A DNA stretch of 25,839 nt, from positions 1 to 25,839 of the IMG/VR virus record IMGVR_UViG_3300020020_000149; one strand, 5' to 3'. The translations under genes and the position numbers were made by a program. Under the pieces are notes generated by a model. That model had not been told where the DNA came from. It searched no databases and saw only the letters and a program-made list of their open reading frames with translations. Numbering within the stretch: the first letter of the stretch is position 1; every line of letters starts with the position of its first letter. This stretch comes from a virus. Shown piece after piece: positions 15,781 to 22,075 of the stretch.

Positions 15781-16123
15781 AGAGTTTACTCTATGGTTTG
15801 CTGTTATCGCGGGTGCACTGAATTTCGTTGTTACATTCAACTTGACCTTCCTCTCAGCCGAGCAGGCGGCACTAATAGTGACATTTATCAGTGCTGTTAT
15901 TGGTGCTGTCGCAGCATGGAGAACCCGTCCCATAGCCCCTCAGGTTTTCACTTACGCTGTATCAGCAGCGGCGGCACTCGCAGGCGCTTACGGACTTCAT
16001 TGGGAACAGGCCCAAGTTGGAGGATTCAATTTGCTCCTCTTGTCAGTACTTGCTTTGGCTACGCGTCACCAGGTTTCTCCATCTGAAGATGCACATTTGA
16101 CAGGTGTGTTGGGACCAGAATAA
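15764..16123 (+). CDS. Small hydrophobic protein, holin candidate
   Basis: 119 residues. The ATG at 15764 overlaps the preceding gene by 17 bases. Hydrophobic stretches lie at about 8-27 (TLWFAVIAGALNFVVTFN), 32-52 (AEQAALIVTFISAVIGAVAA) and 63-78, with a further LLLLSVLALATRHQVSP segment. The central TRPIAPQVFTYAVSAAAALA region and the RHQVSP end match a family found last in actinophage lysis cassettes, usually annotated as holin. It is the final gene of the + strand module; the terminator hairpin begins five bases after its stop. Confidence 0.65.
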   Translation: MRILGREFTLWFAVIAGALNFVVTFNLTFLSAEQAALIVTFISAVIGAVAAWRTRPIAPQVFTYAVSAAAALAGAYGLHWEQAQVGGFNLLLLSVLALATRHQVSPSEDAHLTGVLGPE

Positions 16124-16127
16124 AAAT

Positions 16128-16150
16128 TGGCCGGGCATATAGCCCGGCCA
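16128..16150. terminator. Bidirectional intrinsic terminator between convergent modules
   Basis: A perfect nine-pair stem, TGGCCGGGC (16128-16136) with GCCCGGCCA (16142-16150), closes a five-base loop ATATA. On the - strand it is followed by ATTTTTA, an ideal U tract, overlapping the holin stop codon. On the + strand the following GTTCTGTGTTCATTTTA is T-rich but interrupted. It lies where + and - genes meet, so it should protect each transcript from the other. Strongest for - strand transcripts. Confidence 0.85.
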
Positions 16151-16164
16151 GTTCTGTGTTCATT

Positions 16165-16434
16165 TTAGCCACCAACTGGAATGTTTAATGCGTACGAAGA
16201 TGATGTAGTGTATACAATAGTCTTATCTTGCACGTAAACTAGAATTCCTTCAGAAAGATTGATGGCAAAGTAAATATATCCAGCGACATTAAGTTGTCTA
16301 ATTTTGCTCTTAACGTTACACATTTTTTGTATTAGATCTCCGGCGTAGCTTATTGCATCGTTCCTGTTAGCATAGATCAGCAAATCTACTTGATCATTTT
16401 TATGTTCGCTACCTACTACATATACGTTTTGCAT
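16165..16434 (-). CDS. Unknown small protein, last gene of the - strand module
   Basis: 89 residues, with AAGGA seven bases before the ATG. A mixed alpha/beta protein: NVYVVGSEHKNDQVDLLIYA, a helix ISYAGDLIQKM, then strands GYIYFAINLSEGILVYVQD. No motif or membrane segment is recognised. It is the last gene before the shared terminator and follows the RuvC-like gene with a one-base gap, so it belongs to the replication transcript. Confidence 0.6.
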   Translation of the reverse strand: MQNVYVVGSEHKNDQVDLLIYANRNDAISYAGDLIQKMCNVKSKIRQLNVAGYIYFAINLSEGILVYVQDKTIVYTTSSSYALNIPVGG

Positions 16435-16435
16435 G

Positions 16436-16882
16436 TCATTCCTTCAACAGTGTCAGGTCGAACAATTCATTGCGTACCATAAATTGGTAAAGATGGCGCA
16501 TGGCATCCATGGCGTGAGGCCTGCCCGGGAGATATACGTTTAGGCGCTTGAGCTTGTCATTAGTAAAGTAGCCTTTGCCCATTGATGGGCTTTGAAGTAT
16601 GAACGGTATCCTTCGTCGTTCGGCGAACCATCTTCCAAGTCCGATATATTCTATTGCCGTATAGTCGGCCTTGTCCCTGTGGGTAACCAAGAACTTCTCC
16701 ATGACCAGTATATCCGGATAGAACTCATTAAGTTCTTGGAGGAATTGGTCATGGAGAGCGAACTTCTTTTGAAAAGCTTTGTTGTCTGACATGTCTGGCC
16801 CACATGTAGCGAATCCGCAGGTACCTCCAGGATCTATTGCCATAATTCTGGCTCCTGGCTCAATTGGGAATTTTAACTTCAT
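16436..16882 (-). CDS. RuvC-like Holliday junction resolvase
   Basis: 148 residues from the ATG at 16882, which follows AGAGGGAAC. An ATG at 16942 and a TTG at 16948 would add about 20 residues but lack a ribosome site. The RNase H-fold resolvase pattern is clear: ARIMAIDPGGTCGFA with D17, a second acid E62 in DILVMEKF, and D126 in PHAMDAMRHL, the third catalytic acid, in the HAxDAxRH form usual for phage RuvC-like nucleases. It should cut branched DNA made by recombination or replication before packaging. It sits near the end of the - strand operon, downstream of the small cysteine-rich genes. Confidence 0.8.
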   Translation of the reverse strand: MKLKFPIEPGARIMAIDPGGTCGFATCGPDMSDNKAFQKKFALHDQFLQELNEFYPDILVMEKFLVTHRDKADYTAIEYIGLGRWFAERRRIPFILQSPSMGKGYFTNDKLKRLNVYLPGRPHAMDAMRHLYQFMVRNELFDLTLLKE

Positions 16883-16961
16883 GTTCCCTCTAATATCCTG
16901 TGATTTAGTCCAACGTAGAGCCACGATCTGGCGCCGACCCATACCCAAGTATAGGCCGGGA

Positions 16962-17117
16962 TCAAGATCCTTGATCTCTATGCTCCAGATCGACCAGACG
17001 GTTACGAATCTTCACAAGAATTTCAATTCTCATATCAATCCGCTCGATAGCTCGATGGATTATCTTCTTACGCTTAGGACTGAGTGGTTCAGTTCCATCC
17101 ATGCGGACACTTTCCAT
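16962..17117 (-). CDS. Possible 51-residue basic helical protein
   Basis: This small frame fills the space between the resolvase and the cysteine-rich gene and overlaps the latter by 29 bases. Starting at the ATG at 17117 (GGAAG eight bases upstream; an ATG at 17102 is an alternative) it reads MESVRMDGTEPLSPKRKKII and goes on with an amphipathic helix, RIDMRIEILVKIRNRLVDLE, to TGA. The composition is that of a folded, basic helix rather than noise, and without it a gap would open in an otherwise packed operon. No function is known. Confidence 0.4.
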   Translation of the reverse strand: MESVRMDGTEPLSPKRKKIIHRAIERIDMRIEILVKIRNRLVDLEHRDQGS

Positions 17118-17289
17118 GACGATGACTTCCGCACGACACTGGATGAGCTATTGTGCAGGTGATCTCCTGGTTAACGTATTGCATTAATTCGTCGTGTATC
17201 CATCCAACTCTTGGGTACCAAAAAATTGGACGTCTACAGCTGCGGCATGATTTCTCAGCTTGCTCGATTGCTGATGACACATCTGTCAT
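17089..17289 (-). CDS. Small cysteine/histidine-rich protein, probable zinc binding
   Basis: 66 residues from the ATG at 17289, with AGGA six bases upstream. After a short helix the sequence reads SCRSCRRPIFWYPRVGWIHD, then a C..H pair and SCGSHRHGKCPHGWN. The CxxC knuckle plus later Cys and His residues look like a zinc ribbon. The PIFW-x6-WIHDE element recalls short actinophage zinc-ribbon proteins. It starts within the end of the upstream gene (35-base overlap). The role is unknown. It may bind nucleic acid or a host factor. Confidence 0.6.
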   Translation of the reverse strand: MTDVSSAIEQAEKSCRSCRRPIFWYPRVGWIHDELMQYVNQEITCTIAHPVSCGSHRHGKCPHGWN

Positions 17290-17644
17290 TCTCGGTCCTA
17301 TCTTCGAGTTGAAGTAGGGATATTTCCACTAAACTACCTGTACAGAATAGAGGTGGAAGGTAGACCGACTGTGCTTGGTATGTTATACCGTTAACATCAA
17401 AATTATCATAAGGTGGATATTCTATAACAATGAAGTTTGGTGTAAGCTTGAATTCTGGGTCAAGGTATGACAATTTCAAATCAATAGTTCTTTGTGCATG
17501 CTCTACCGATATTGAGGAGTTTGAATAATCTATCTTTACGTTACCTACATCTGTTATGGACACTTCGGTTATTACCAGGAACCAATGATGGAACATAATA
17601 ATTCTTCCAAGAGCAAAGCTCTTGCTATCGAATGGTTGAAGCAT
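17255..17644 (-). CDS. Unknown beta-rich protein of the early module
   Basis: 129 residues from the ATG at 17644, five bases after AAGGA. An ATG at 17677 in frame would overlap the previous gene by 53 bases and has no ribosome site. A mainly beta protein: GRIIMFHHWFLVITEVSITD, VKIDYSNSSISVEHAQRTID, FIVIEYPPYDNFDVNGITYQ. There is no catalytic motif, signal peptide or membrane segment. It overlaps the genes on both sides, so it is probably translated together with them. No family recognised. Confidence 0.55.
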   Translation of the reverse strand: MLQPFDSKSFALGRIIMFHHWFLVITEVSITDVGNVKIDYSNSSISVEHAQRTIDLKLSYLDPEFKLTPNFIVIEYPPYDNFDVNGITYQAQSVYLPPLFCTGSLVEISLLQLEDRTENDRCVISNRAS

Positions 17645-17990
17645 GTCTGTCCTTATAACGTTTAACTGCGCCATCACGAACGGTTATAGGATCAGGCGCA
17701 TGTGGCCGTAGTAGCATGGCGATGAAAAGGCAAGCTGTTTCAGCTCGGCCCTTATCTAGTCCGTCTACAAGCTCTCGTTGTTCAATGATTCGCTCGATGA
17801 TTTCATCAAGCTCTTTCCAGTATTTTTCAATCAACACTTGATTAATCCAAAACAGGTAGGCAGGCTTTTTGCATACGGAGTGAACCCAGAACTGATCGCC
17901 TAGGTTCGTATAGCCCTCATTTTTACCACGGCTGCATCGACAAAAAGGATCAGTCGATGCAGACACGTAGGCGTCCAATCTTTTGTTCAT
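17625..17990 (-). CDS. Unknown protein with a short cysteine motif
   Basis: 121 residues. The start is taken at the ATG at 17990, because it forms an ATGA overlap with the upstream stop and follows AAGGA. An ATG at 18023 sits directly on a GAGGG and is spaced too tightly. The N-terminus has DPFCRCSRGKNEGYTNLGD, then WVHSVCKKPAYLFW, so three Cys and a His could bind zinc. Residues 55-100 form a helix with KYWKELDEIIERIIEQRELV, followed by a helical AETACLFIAMLLRPH and the closing basic segment KRYKDRHAST. Function unknown. Confidence 0.55.
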   Translation of the reverse strand: MNKRLDAYVSASTDPFCRCSRGKNEGYTNLGDQFWVHSVCKKPAYLFWINQVLIEKYWKELDEIIERIIEQRELVDGLDKGRAETACLFIAMLLRPHAPDPITVRDGAVKRYKDRHASTIR

Positions 17991-18199
17991 TTGTCCTTGC
18001 GATTCATTTGACGTTGTCTGCATCCCTCGGAGTGACTGTGTATTTCATATCTCTCCTCGTGCGCATTAGCGCATGGTCTACAGCAATAAAGACTCAGGAT
18101 AGAAGTCTTATTGTCACAGCGATTGTTGATACAGGTGTTTAGAATCTCACCAAATATCTTAGTCACTGCCTGGCTGCTTTCTTTCACTCGGCGGAACAT
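17987..18199 (-). CDS. Small cysteine-rich protein
   Basis: 70 residues from the ATG at 18199 (AGAGGA just upstream; an ATG at 18226 would overlap the previous gene by 68 bases). After an amphipathic helix, SSQAVTKIFGEILN, the sequence carries TCINNRCDNKTSILSLYCCR, then PCANAHEERYEIHSHSEGCR. The six cysteines and three histidines suggest a zinc-binding knuckle. Its TGA lies inside the next gene's start (ATGA), which supports both being real and coupled. Confidence 0.5.
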   Translation of the reverse strand: MFRRVKESSQAVTKIFGEILNTCINNRCDNKTSILSLYCCRPCANAHEERYEIHSHSEGCRQRQMNRKDK

Positions 18200-18569
18200 A
18201 TTCCTCTGCCTTGTTAGATTCGTCATCAGCGGTTATAGATTTCCATGCTGACCACAAAGATCCGTCTTCTAGAGTCTCTCGATGATTAACGCCTTCATGT
18301 CCACGTGCAAGGTTGCAGATGGCATAAATACCATCTCTAATGAGGCATAGTTCTTGATGCTCATTCAGGGTAGCTTCCATCCTATCGGCAATCTCATCAG
18401 GACTGAACAGAAGCAAGCAAGCATTTCCACGATCAGAAACAGCGGGATCGTTAATTGATGCTGCGAAAACAAATTTCTCGTCTGACGATACAGTGAAACA
18501 AAAACCATCGAATGCCACTTCGACCTTCACGCCATTACATTCTACTTCAGCTTTATATGGTTCGTTCAT
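18159..18569 (-). CDS. Unknown conserved-looking phage protein
   Basis: 136 residues, with AGGGA seven bases before the ATG. The N-terminal half is beta-rich (VECNGVKVEVAFDGFCFTVS) and the middle is helical (SPDEIADRMEATLNEHQE). A C-terminal element, ICNLARGHEGVNHRETLEDG then SLWSAW, resembles a short motif with Cys-x4-GHxG-H that I have seen in actinobacterial and phage proteins, possibly metal binding. The last 20 residues are acidic and Pro-rich. It is joined to the upstream gene by an ATGA overlap. Confidence 0.6.
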   Translation of the reverse strand: MNEPYKAEVECNGVKVEVAFDGFCFTVSSDEKFVFAASINDPAVSDRGNACLLLFSPDEIADRMEATLNEHQELCLIRDGIYAICNLARGHEGVNHRETLEDGSLWSAWKSITADDESNKAEEYVPPSERKQPGSD

Positions 18570-18847
18570 GGTAATTCCCTAATGTTCTCATCGGTTATAC
18601 ACGACACACTTGGATGAACGGTGATAAGCGCAAGTAGGCGAGCACCAGAGGGGGTGGGTGGTGGTGCGGGCACAGTTGATGAACTTCCATTAACGATCCC
18701 CACTGCTCCCTTGTTTGCCCACACAGTATCAATGCGAGTAAACACGGGATCGGAGGGAGATATGAAGAAGGTTAATTGATTGTGTATTACTGTGTCTATG
18801 ATGACCGCCATAGTTGGCGGGTTAGTCTGTTTAACTATCCTCATCAT
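18566..18847 (-). CDS. Unknown small protein with a Pro-rich linker
   Basis: 93 residues. Two ATGs in a row (18847 and 18844) follow AAGGAAAG, and the second has the better spacing. The first about 50 residues are beta-rich (TMAVIIDTVIHNQLTFFISP), then a Ser/Pro-rich linker (NGSSSTVPAPPPTPSG) leads to a short C-terminal segment with one Cys. Not recognised. It overlaps genes on both sides. Confidence 0.5.
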   Translation of the reverse strand: MMRIVKQTNPPTMAVIIDTVIHNQLTFFISPSDPVFTRIDTVWANKGAVGIVNGSSSTVPAPPPTPSGARLLALITVHPSVSCITDENIRELP

Positions 18848-19028
18848 CTTTCCTTATCAAAGCCTTGGACATAGCAATGATGCATTCGGCCATGGCATCT
18901 ATCGCTGTGTGGCCAGAACCGTCATAACCTGGTTTGGCATAGCATGACCAGTAACCATTGGGATATTTACTAGATGGATTTGGATCGTAAGACAGTTGAA
19001 AGTGTTCCCAGTCTCTAAGTTCATTCAT
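18831..19028 (-). CDS. Small unknown protein
   Basis: 65 residues from the ATG at 19028, with GGGAAG five bases upstream. It reads MNELRDWEHFQLSYDPNPSS, a short PNGYWSCYAKPGYDGSGHTA turn, and a helix AIDAMAECIIAMSKALIRK. This fold order (aromatic strand, glycine turn, helix with an AMAECI core) recurs in small actinophage proteins of unknown role that I recall only in outline. It overlaps the upstream stop by eight bases. Confidence 0.55.
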   Translation of the reverse strand: MNELRDWEHFQLSYDPNPSSKYPNGYWSCYAKPGYDGSGHTAIDAMAECIIAMSKALIRKDDEDS

Positions 19029-19206
19029 ATTTACTTCCCGTCAGGCGTGCTTTTTGTCGAATGATACAGTCTGAATTGTGCTTTAATGTTGGAACCTTAC
19101 CATCTGCATGACGAACACATCCAGCACAACAGTAGTAATCTGGATGATTCACAACATAATCGCAGTCCTCATTTGGACAAGGCCATAAGGGTGTGATTGG
19201 TTCCAT
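19021..19206 (-). CDS. Small cysteine-rich protein, probable zinc binding
   Basis: 61 residues from the ATG at 19206. A TTG at 19215, close behind AAGGG, is an alternative start. Seven Cys and several His are arranged as CPNEDCDYVVNHPDYYCCAG, then CVRHADGKVPTLKHNSDC. The two CxxxxC/CCxxC groups and the later H-x4-C are what a double zinc knuckle would need. It overlaps the upstream membrane protein by 38 bases. Role unknown. It fits the series of small cysteine-rich genes downstream of the polymerase. Confidence 0.55.
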   Translation of the reverse strand: MEPITPLWPCPNEDCDYVVNHPDYYCCAGCVRHADGKVPTLKHNSDCIIRQKARLTGSKYE

Positions 19207-19390
19207 ATATTTCAATTACCCTTCCGTCACTGGAAACACACATCCAGAATTTGGCATGTATGTACGCAGACCCTCCGGCCGCTTTACAGTCTTTAATAAA
19301 TTCTCTTTGTCGCTCAGTCAACTCAAATATTCCGAAACACAAGAGTATGATTGTAACAGTTATCAATGTTCCAATTAATATTTTCCTCAC
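19169..19390 (-). CDS. Small membrane protein
   Basis: 73 residues from a GTG at 19390 that overlaps the polymerase stop (GTGA) and follows AGGAG. One transmembrane helix near the start (ILIGTLITVTIILLCFGIFE) is followed by a short soluble domain with two Cys (DCKAAGGSAYIHAKFWMCVS), which could form a disulphide outside the cytoplasm. Similar short membrane proteins with a GG-x-CV core occur in many phages. Their function is not known. Confidence 0.6.
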   Translation of the reverse strand: MRKILIGTLITVTIILLCFGIFELTERQREFIKDCKAAGGSAYIHAKFWMCVSSDGRVIEIYGTNHTLMALSK

Positions 19391-21690
19391 AATTCTCCTA
19401 GTCTAAAACCGTATGAAGTGTCCACCTTGAATGGAACGAAGCTTGTATAATCTCGTCCAGACTGCACCATCTCGTGAGTAATTAAATCAATGACGCCTTC
19501 GCGATCTTCGGGCTTACACTCGGCCACGATGTTGTCATGCACTAGCAATTTAATATCTGAATTGAATTCGGACTTAAGTTGCGGCTGAAGTCTGACGGCC
19601 GCCCGCACGCAAATATCCGAGGCGATAGACTGTGGCTTGAAGCTCAAGGCCTCATTGATGACATCTTCAAGATTGTCATTAGTAATGAGATGGAAGGATC
19701 GCTTGCGTCCGAACGGCGTCCATAGCTCTTGCTTTTCAATTACTTCATGTCTGATTGCAGCTTGCCAGGCAACCACGTCGGGAATCAGCTGCTTGAATTC
19801 ATTCATCAAATCTATGGCGTATTCGACTGGTTTCTTGAGTTCTTGAGCAATCGATTTTGCTTTGCGACCGTAAGAGTACCCATAGAAGATAGACTTGATT
19901 GAGACACGATTTTCTTTATCCCAAGAGCCAGTTCCCCAGATGCGATCGCACATATCATTGAAGATATCGATATTTGGATCTGAGAAGACTTTTTGCAAGT
20001 AGGTATCGCGCGCAAGGTCTGCAATGGTCCGTCCTTCTGCTTGGGAATAGTCAGCCTGAACGAGGATCATTCCTTCGTCAGCGGTAAACTGATTCCTGAT
20101 TGGCTTATCCCGCTTGACGTTCTGTTGATTAGGCTTTTTTGATGCCGTCCTTCCACTTGTGGTCGCATGCAGGGAGTAAGTAGTCCGAAGTTTTCCGTCT
20201 TTCACCTTGCGGCGCAGTCCCTTAATATACGTACCATAAGCTTTGGACAGGTTCCGGTTAGTCAGAATTAGATCGATGAATTGTTGAACGTCTGGCTCAC
20301 ACAAAGGATGTATTTTCTTGAGGAATTCCTTGTTCGTGGTCGGTATGGTCATACCTTTACCGGCAAAGTACTTCATAATCTGCATCCACGAACGAGGATT
20401 CAGCTCATAGCCAACGTGATCTTCAATTTTCTTTTGTGAACTGTCTATCTTCTTTAGGTATATTTTCTCTAGTTCAGCGTTCCATTCCAAGTCGAAATTC
20501 AGTGGAGACATCTCCACGCGCATGAGCATGTTAACTGCATCAATAAGAAAAGCGTGGACCTTATGTTGTTCCGGTCCCATCATGAGTTCGAGATATTCCA
20601 TCTCGTCCCAGGTACCGCCACAGTCATAAGCATTGTACTTGTACAGTAGATCCTTAGGAATCTTAGCGAAGCTACCGTCTTTACCTTTAGTGTACTGTGC
20701 TATTTCATCATCATATCGTGGTGCATTCTGGTCTTCGACCAGACGATGCTTCAAGCCATGCTGCCTAGGACGCTCATCCAAGGTATAGGACATAAGCATT
20801 CCGTCAGCATGTGCCTTCATTAATCCGAAGAGTGGTGAGAGTCCAAGGAGGTCAAATTTAACGTTCCATCCATCAATCGGAACAGTATCAAGTAGTGTTC
20901 TAAAGGCGGCGATACAGGCTTGATCTTTGAAAACCTTATCGCCAAAGACCACAACTTGCCGCTTGGCATAAGCAATACCAACGCACAGTAGATCGTAATC
21001 TTCGGGATGAGAATCGTCAATATCTTTATCCGAGGCAGCTTCAATGTCGATGACAATCCGCTTGACCGAACAAAGCCTATTGATAGCCACCAGTGCAGTT
21101 TTTGGATCATTGAAGACTTTATATTCTGGAGGCGTCCACGGAGCCAGTTCTTTTCCAAGTAATTTTCCTACATCATGAACGAACGAAGGGAATGAGTCTG
21201 GTGTTCTTAAACAAAAAGCTGGATGCCAGGTAGAAACGACAGGTCCAAACCGACTTGGCCTAGCTTGACCTATTCTAAGTTTTGATATAGAAGTGCTTTC
21301 GCTCAGTATTGCTTGGGCTCCAGTGCCGCCCACGGCAAGGATGATAGGAGCCTTGGCCCGACGTAAGTCCGACTCCAGGCGCGGCCTACAGGCTGCTATG
21401 GCACCTTTAGGAGGCTTCTCCGTGGGTCCTGAGGGTCGGCACGCGACCGTGTTGATCAGGGCAAGTTCTTTCCTTTTTAGTCCATGATATTCCATCACTC
21501 TTTCGAGCAATTCACCCGATGGACCAGTAAAAGGAATACCAGTCTTGGCCTCATAAGCTCCAGGAGCCTCACCTACAACAGAAACCTTTACTCCAGCCTT
21601 AGGTATCAGGCTAGGAACGTAGGAACCTTCTTCTCTCCATACACAGTCCTCGCAGCGAGCTAAAGGATGTTTCCTATTCGTCTTGTCCAT
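19387..21690 (-). CDS. UDG / 3'-5' exonuclease / family A DNA polymerase fusion
   Basis: 767 residues, with GGAG eight bases before the ATG. Residues 1-185 are a family-4-type uracil-DNA glycosylase: GEAPG (40-44), then GIPFTGPSG (51-59), NTVACRPSG (80-88) and WHPAFCLR (155-162). Cysteines 13, 16, 84 and 101 keep the C-x2-C-x67-C-x16-C spacing of the 4Fe-4S site. Residues 205-360 are a proofreading exonuclease with all motifs: D215/E217, NVKFD (276-280) and YNAYD (351-355). The polymerase follows: motif A DYSQAEGR (547-554), motif B K599 to Y607 with Tyr603 at the E. coli Phe762 position, and motif C VHDN (717-720), where Asn replaces the usual Glu. It should be the replicative polymerase. 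There is no 5'-3' exonuclease. Confidence 0.9.
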   Translation of the reverse strand: MDKTNRKHPLARCEDCVWREEGSYVPSLIPKAGVKVSVVGEAPGAYEAKTGIPFTGPSGELLERVMEYHGLKRKELALINTVACRPSGPTEKPPKGAIAACRPRLESDLRRAKAPIILAVGGTGAQAILSESTSISKLRIGQARPSRFGPVVSTWHPAFCLRTPDSFPSFVHDVGKLLGKELAPWTPPEYKVFNDPKTALVAINRLCSVKRIVIDIEAASDKDIDDSHPEDYDLLCVGIAYAKRQVVVFGDKVFKDQACIAAFRTLLDTVPIDGWNVKFDLLGLSPLFGLMKAHADGMLMSYTLDERPRQHGLKHRLVEDQNAPRYDDEIAQYTKGKDGSFAKIPKDLLYKYNAYDCGGTWDEMEYLELMMGPEQHKVHAFLIDAVNMLMRVEMSPLNFDLEWNAELEKIYLKKIDSSQKKIEDHVGYELNPRSWMQIMKYFAGKGMTIPTTNKEFLKKIHPLCEPDVQQFIDLILTNRNLSKAYGTYIKGLRRKVKDGKLRTTYSLHATTSGRTASKKPNQQNVKRDKPIRNQFTADEGMILVQADYSQAEGRTIADLARDTYLQKVFSDPNIDIFNDMCDRIWGTGSWDKENRVSIKSIFYGYSYGRKAKSIAQELKKPVEYAIDLMNEFKQLIPDVVAWQAAIRHEVIEKQELWTPFGRKRSFHLITNDNLEDVINEALSFKPQSIASDICVRAAVRLQPQLKSEFNSDIKLLVHDNIVAECKPEDREGVIDLITHEMVQSGRDYTSFVPFKVDTSYGFRLGEL

Positions 21691-21867
21691 TCGGTCGCTC
21701 CGGACTCATCGAAACGAAACCATCTGTTGGTAGATTAGCAATCACATAGAGCTGCTCAAGCAAATTGCAAATGTCTGCAATTACTGGTGTAAGTTCAGCA
21801 TAATCTTGAGCACTGTAACGTTCATGCTTGGTAGAGTTTTTGCATCAATACTTGTACTAGGTCCACA
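21674..21867 (-). pseudogene. Apparently frameshifted small gene upstream of the polymerase
   Basis: No single frame is open here, but three consecutive frame pieces read as one protein. A GTG at 21867 (GGGAG five bases upstream) begins VDLVQVLMQ. After the A5 run (21838-21842 on the complement) another frame gives KHERYSAQDYAELTPVI. After the T3 run (21779-21781) a third gives ADICNLLEQLYVIANLP and ends with SPERPNGQDE and TAG, 17 bases inside the polymerase start. Removing one base from each run would restore a 63-residue helical protein. Either the gene is decayed, or the sequence has two homopolymer errors. Function unknown. Confidence 0.4.
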
Positions 21868-22075
21868 TTGGCTCCCAAATATTACGCTGGTGTCGTCCCA
21901 GATAACGCCTACGGTATGAATCACTACGAGCAAACCTGGAAACTACTGCTCCTTCTCGCATGCGATGGTCTCCGCCATGACCTCCAATACGAAGGACGTT
22001 GCGCCCGAATCCAATAGCTGTCAACTTAATCAAGAGCCATATAAACTTAATAATAGAAGGTCTCTTCTTCTCCAT
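21857..22075 (-). CDS. Small basic protein
   Basis: 72 residues from the ATG at 22075. A TTG at 22081 is better spaced from AAGGAG and would add two residues. A hydrophobic N-terminal helix (IIKFIWLLIKLTAIGFGR) is followed by a glycine/histidine stretch (IGGHGGDHRMREG) and a strongly basic end (DSYRRRYLGRHQRNIWEP). The first segment could be a membrane or amphipathic helix. It overlaps the end of the upstream gene by 29 bases, which lowers confidence that this frame is expressed. Confidence 0.4.
   Translation of the reverse strand: MEKKRPSIIKFIWLLIKLTAIGFGRNVLRIGGHGGDHRMREGAVVSRFARSDSYRRRYLGRHQRNIWEPMWT

Noticed and set aside
16779-17162. 127-codon frame on the + strand
   Set aside because: It opposes the RuvC-like gene, whose catalytic residues fix the coding strand, and also the small Cys-rich gene.
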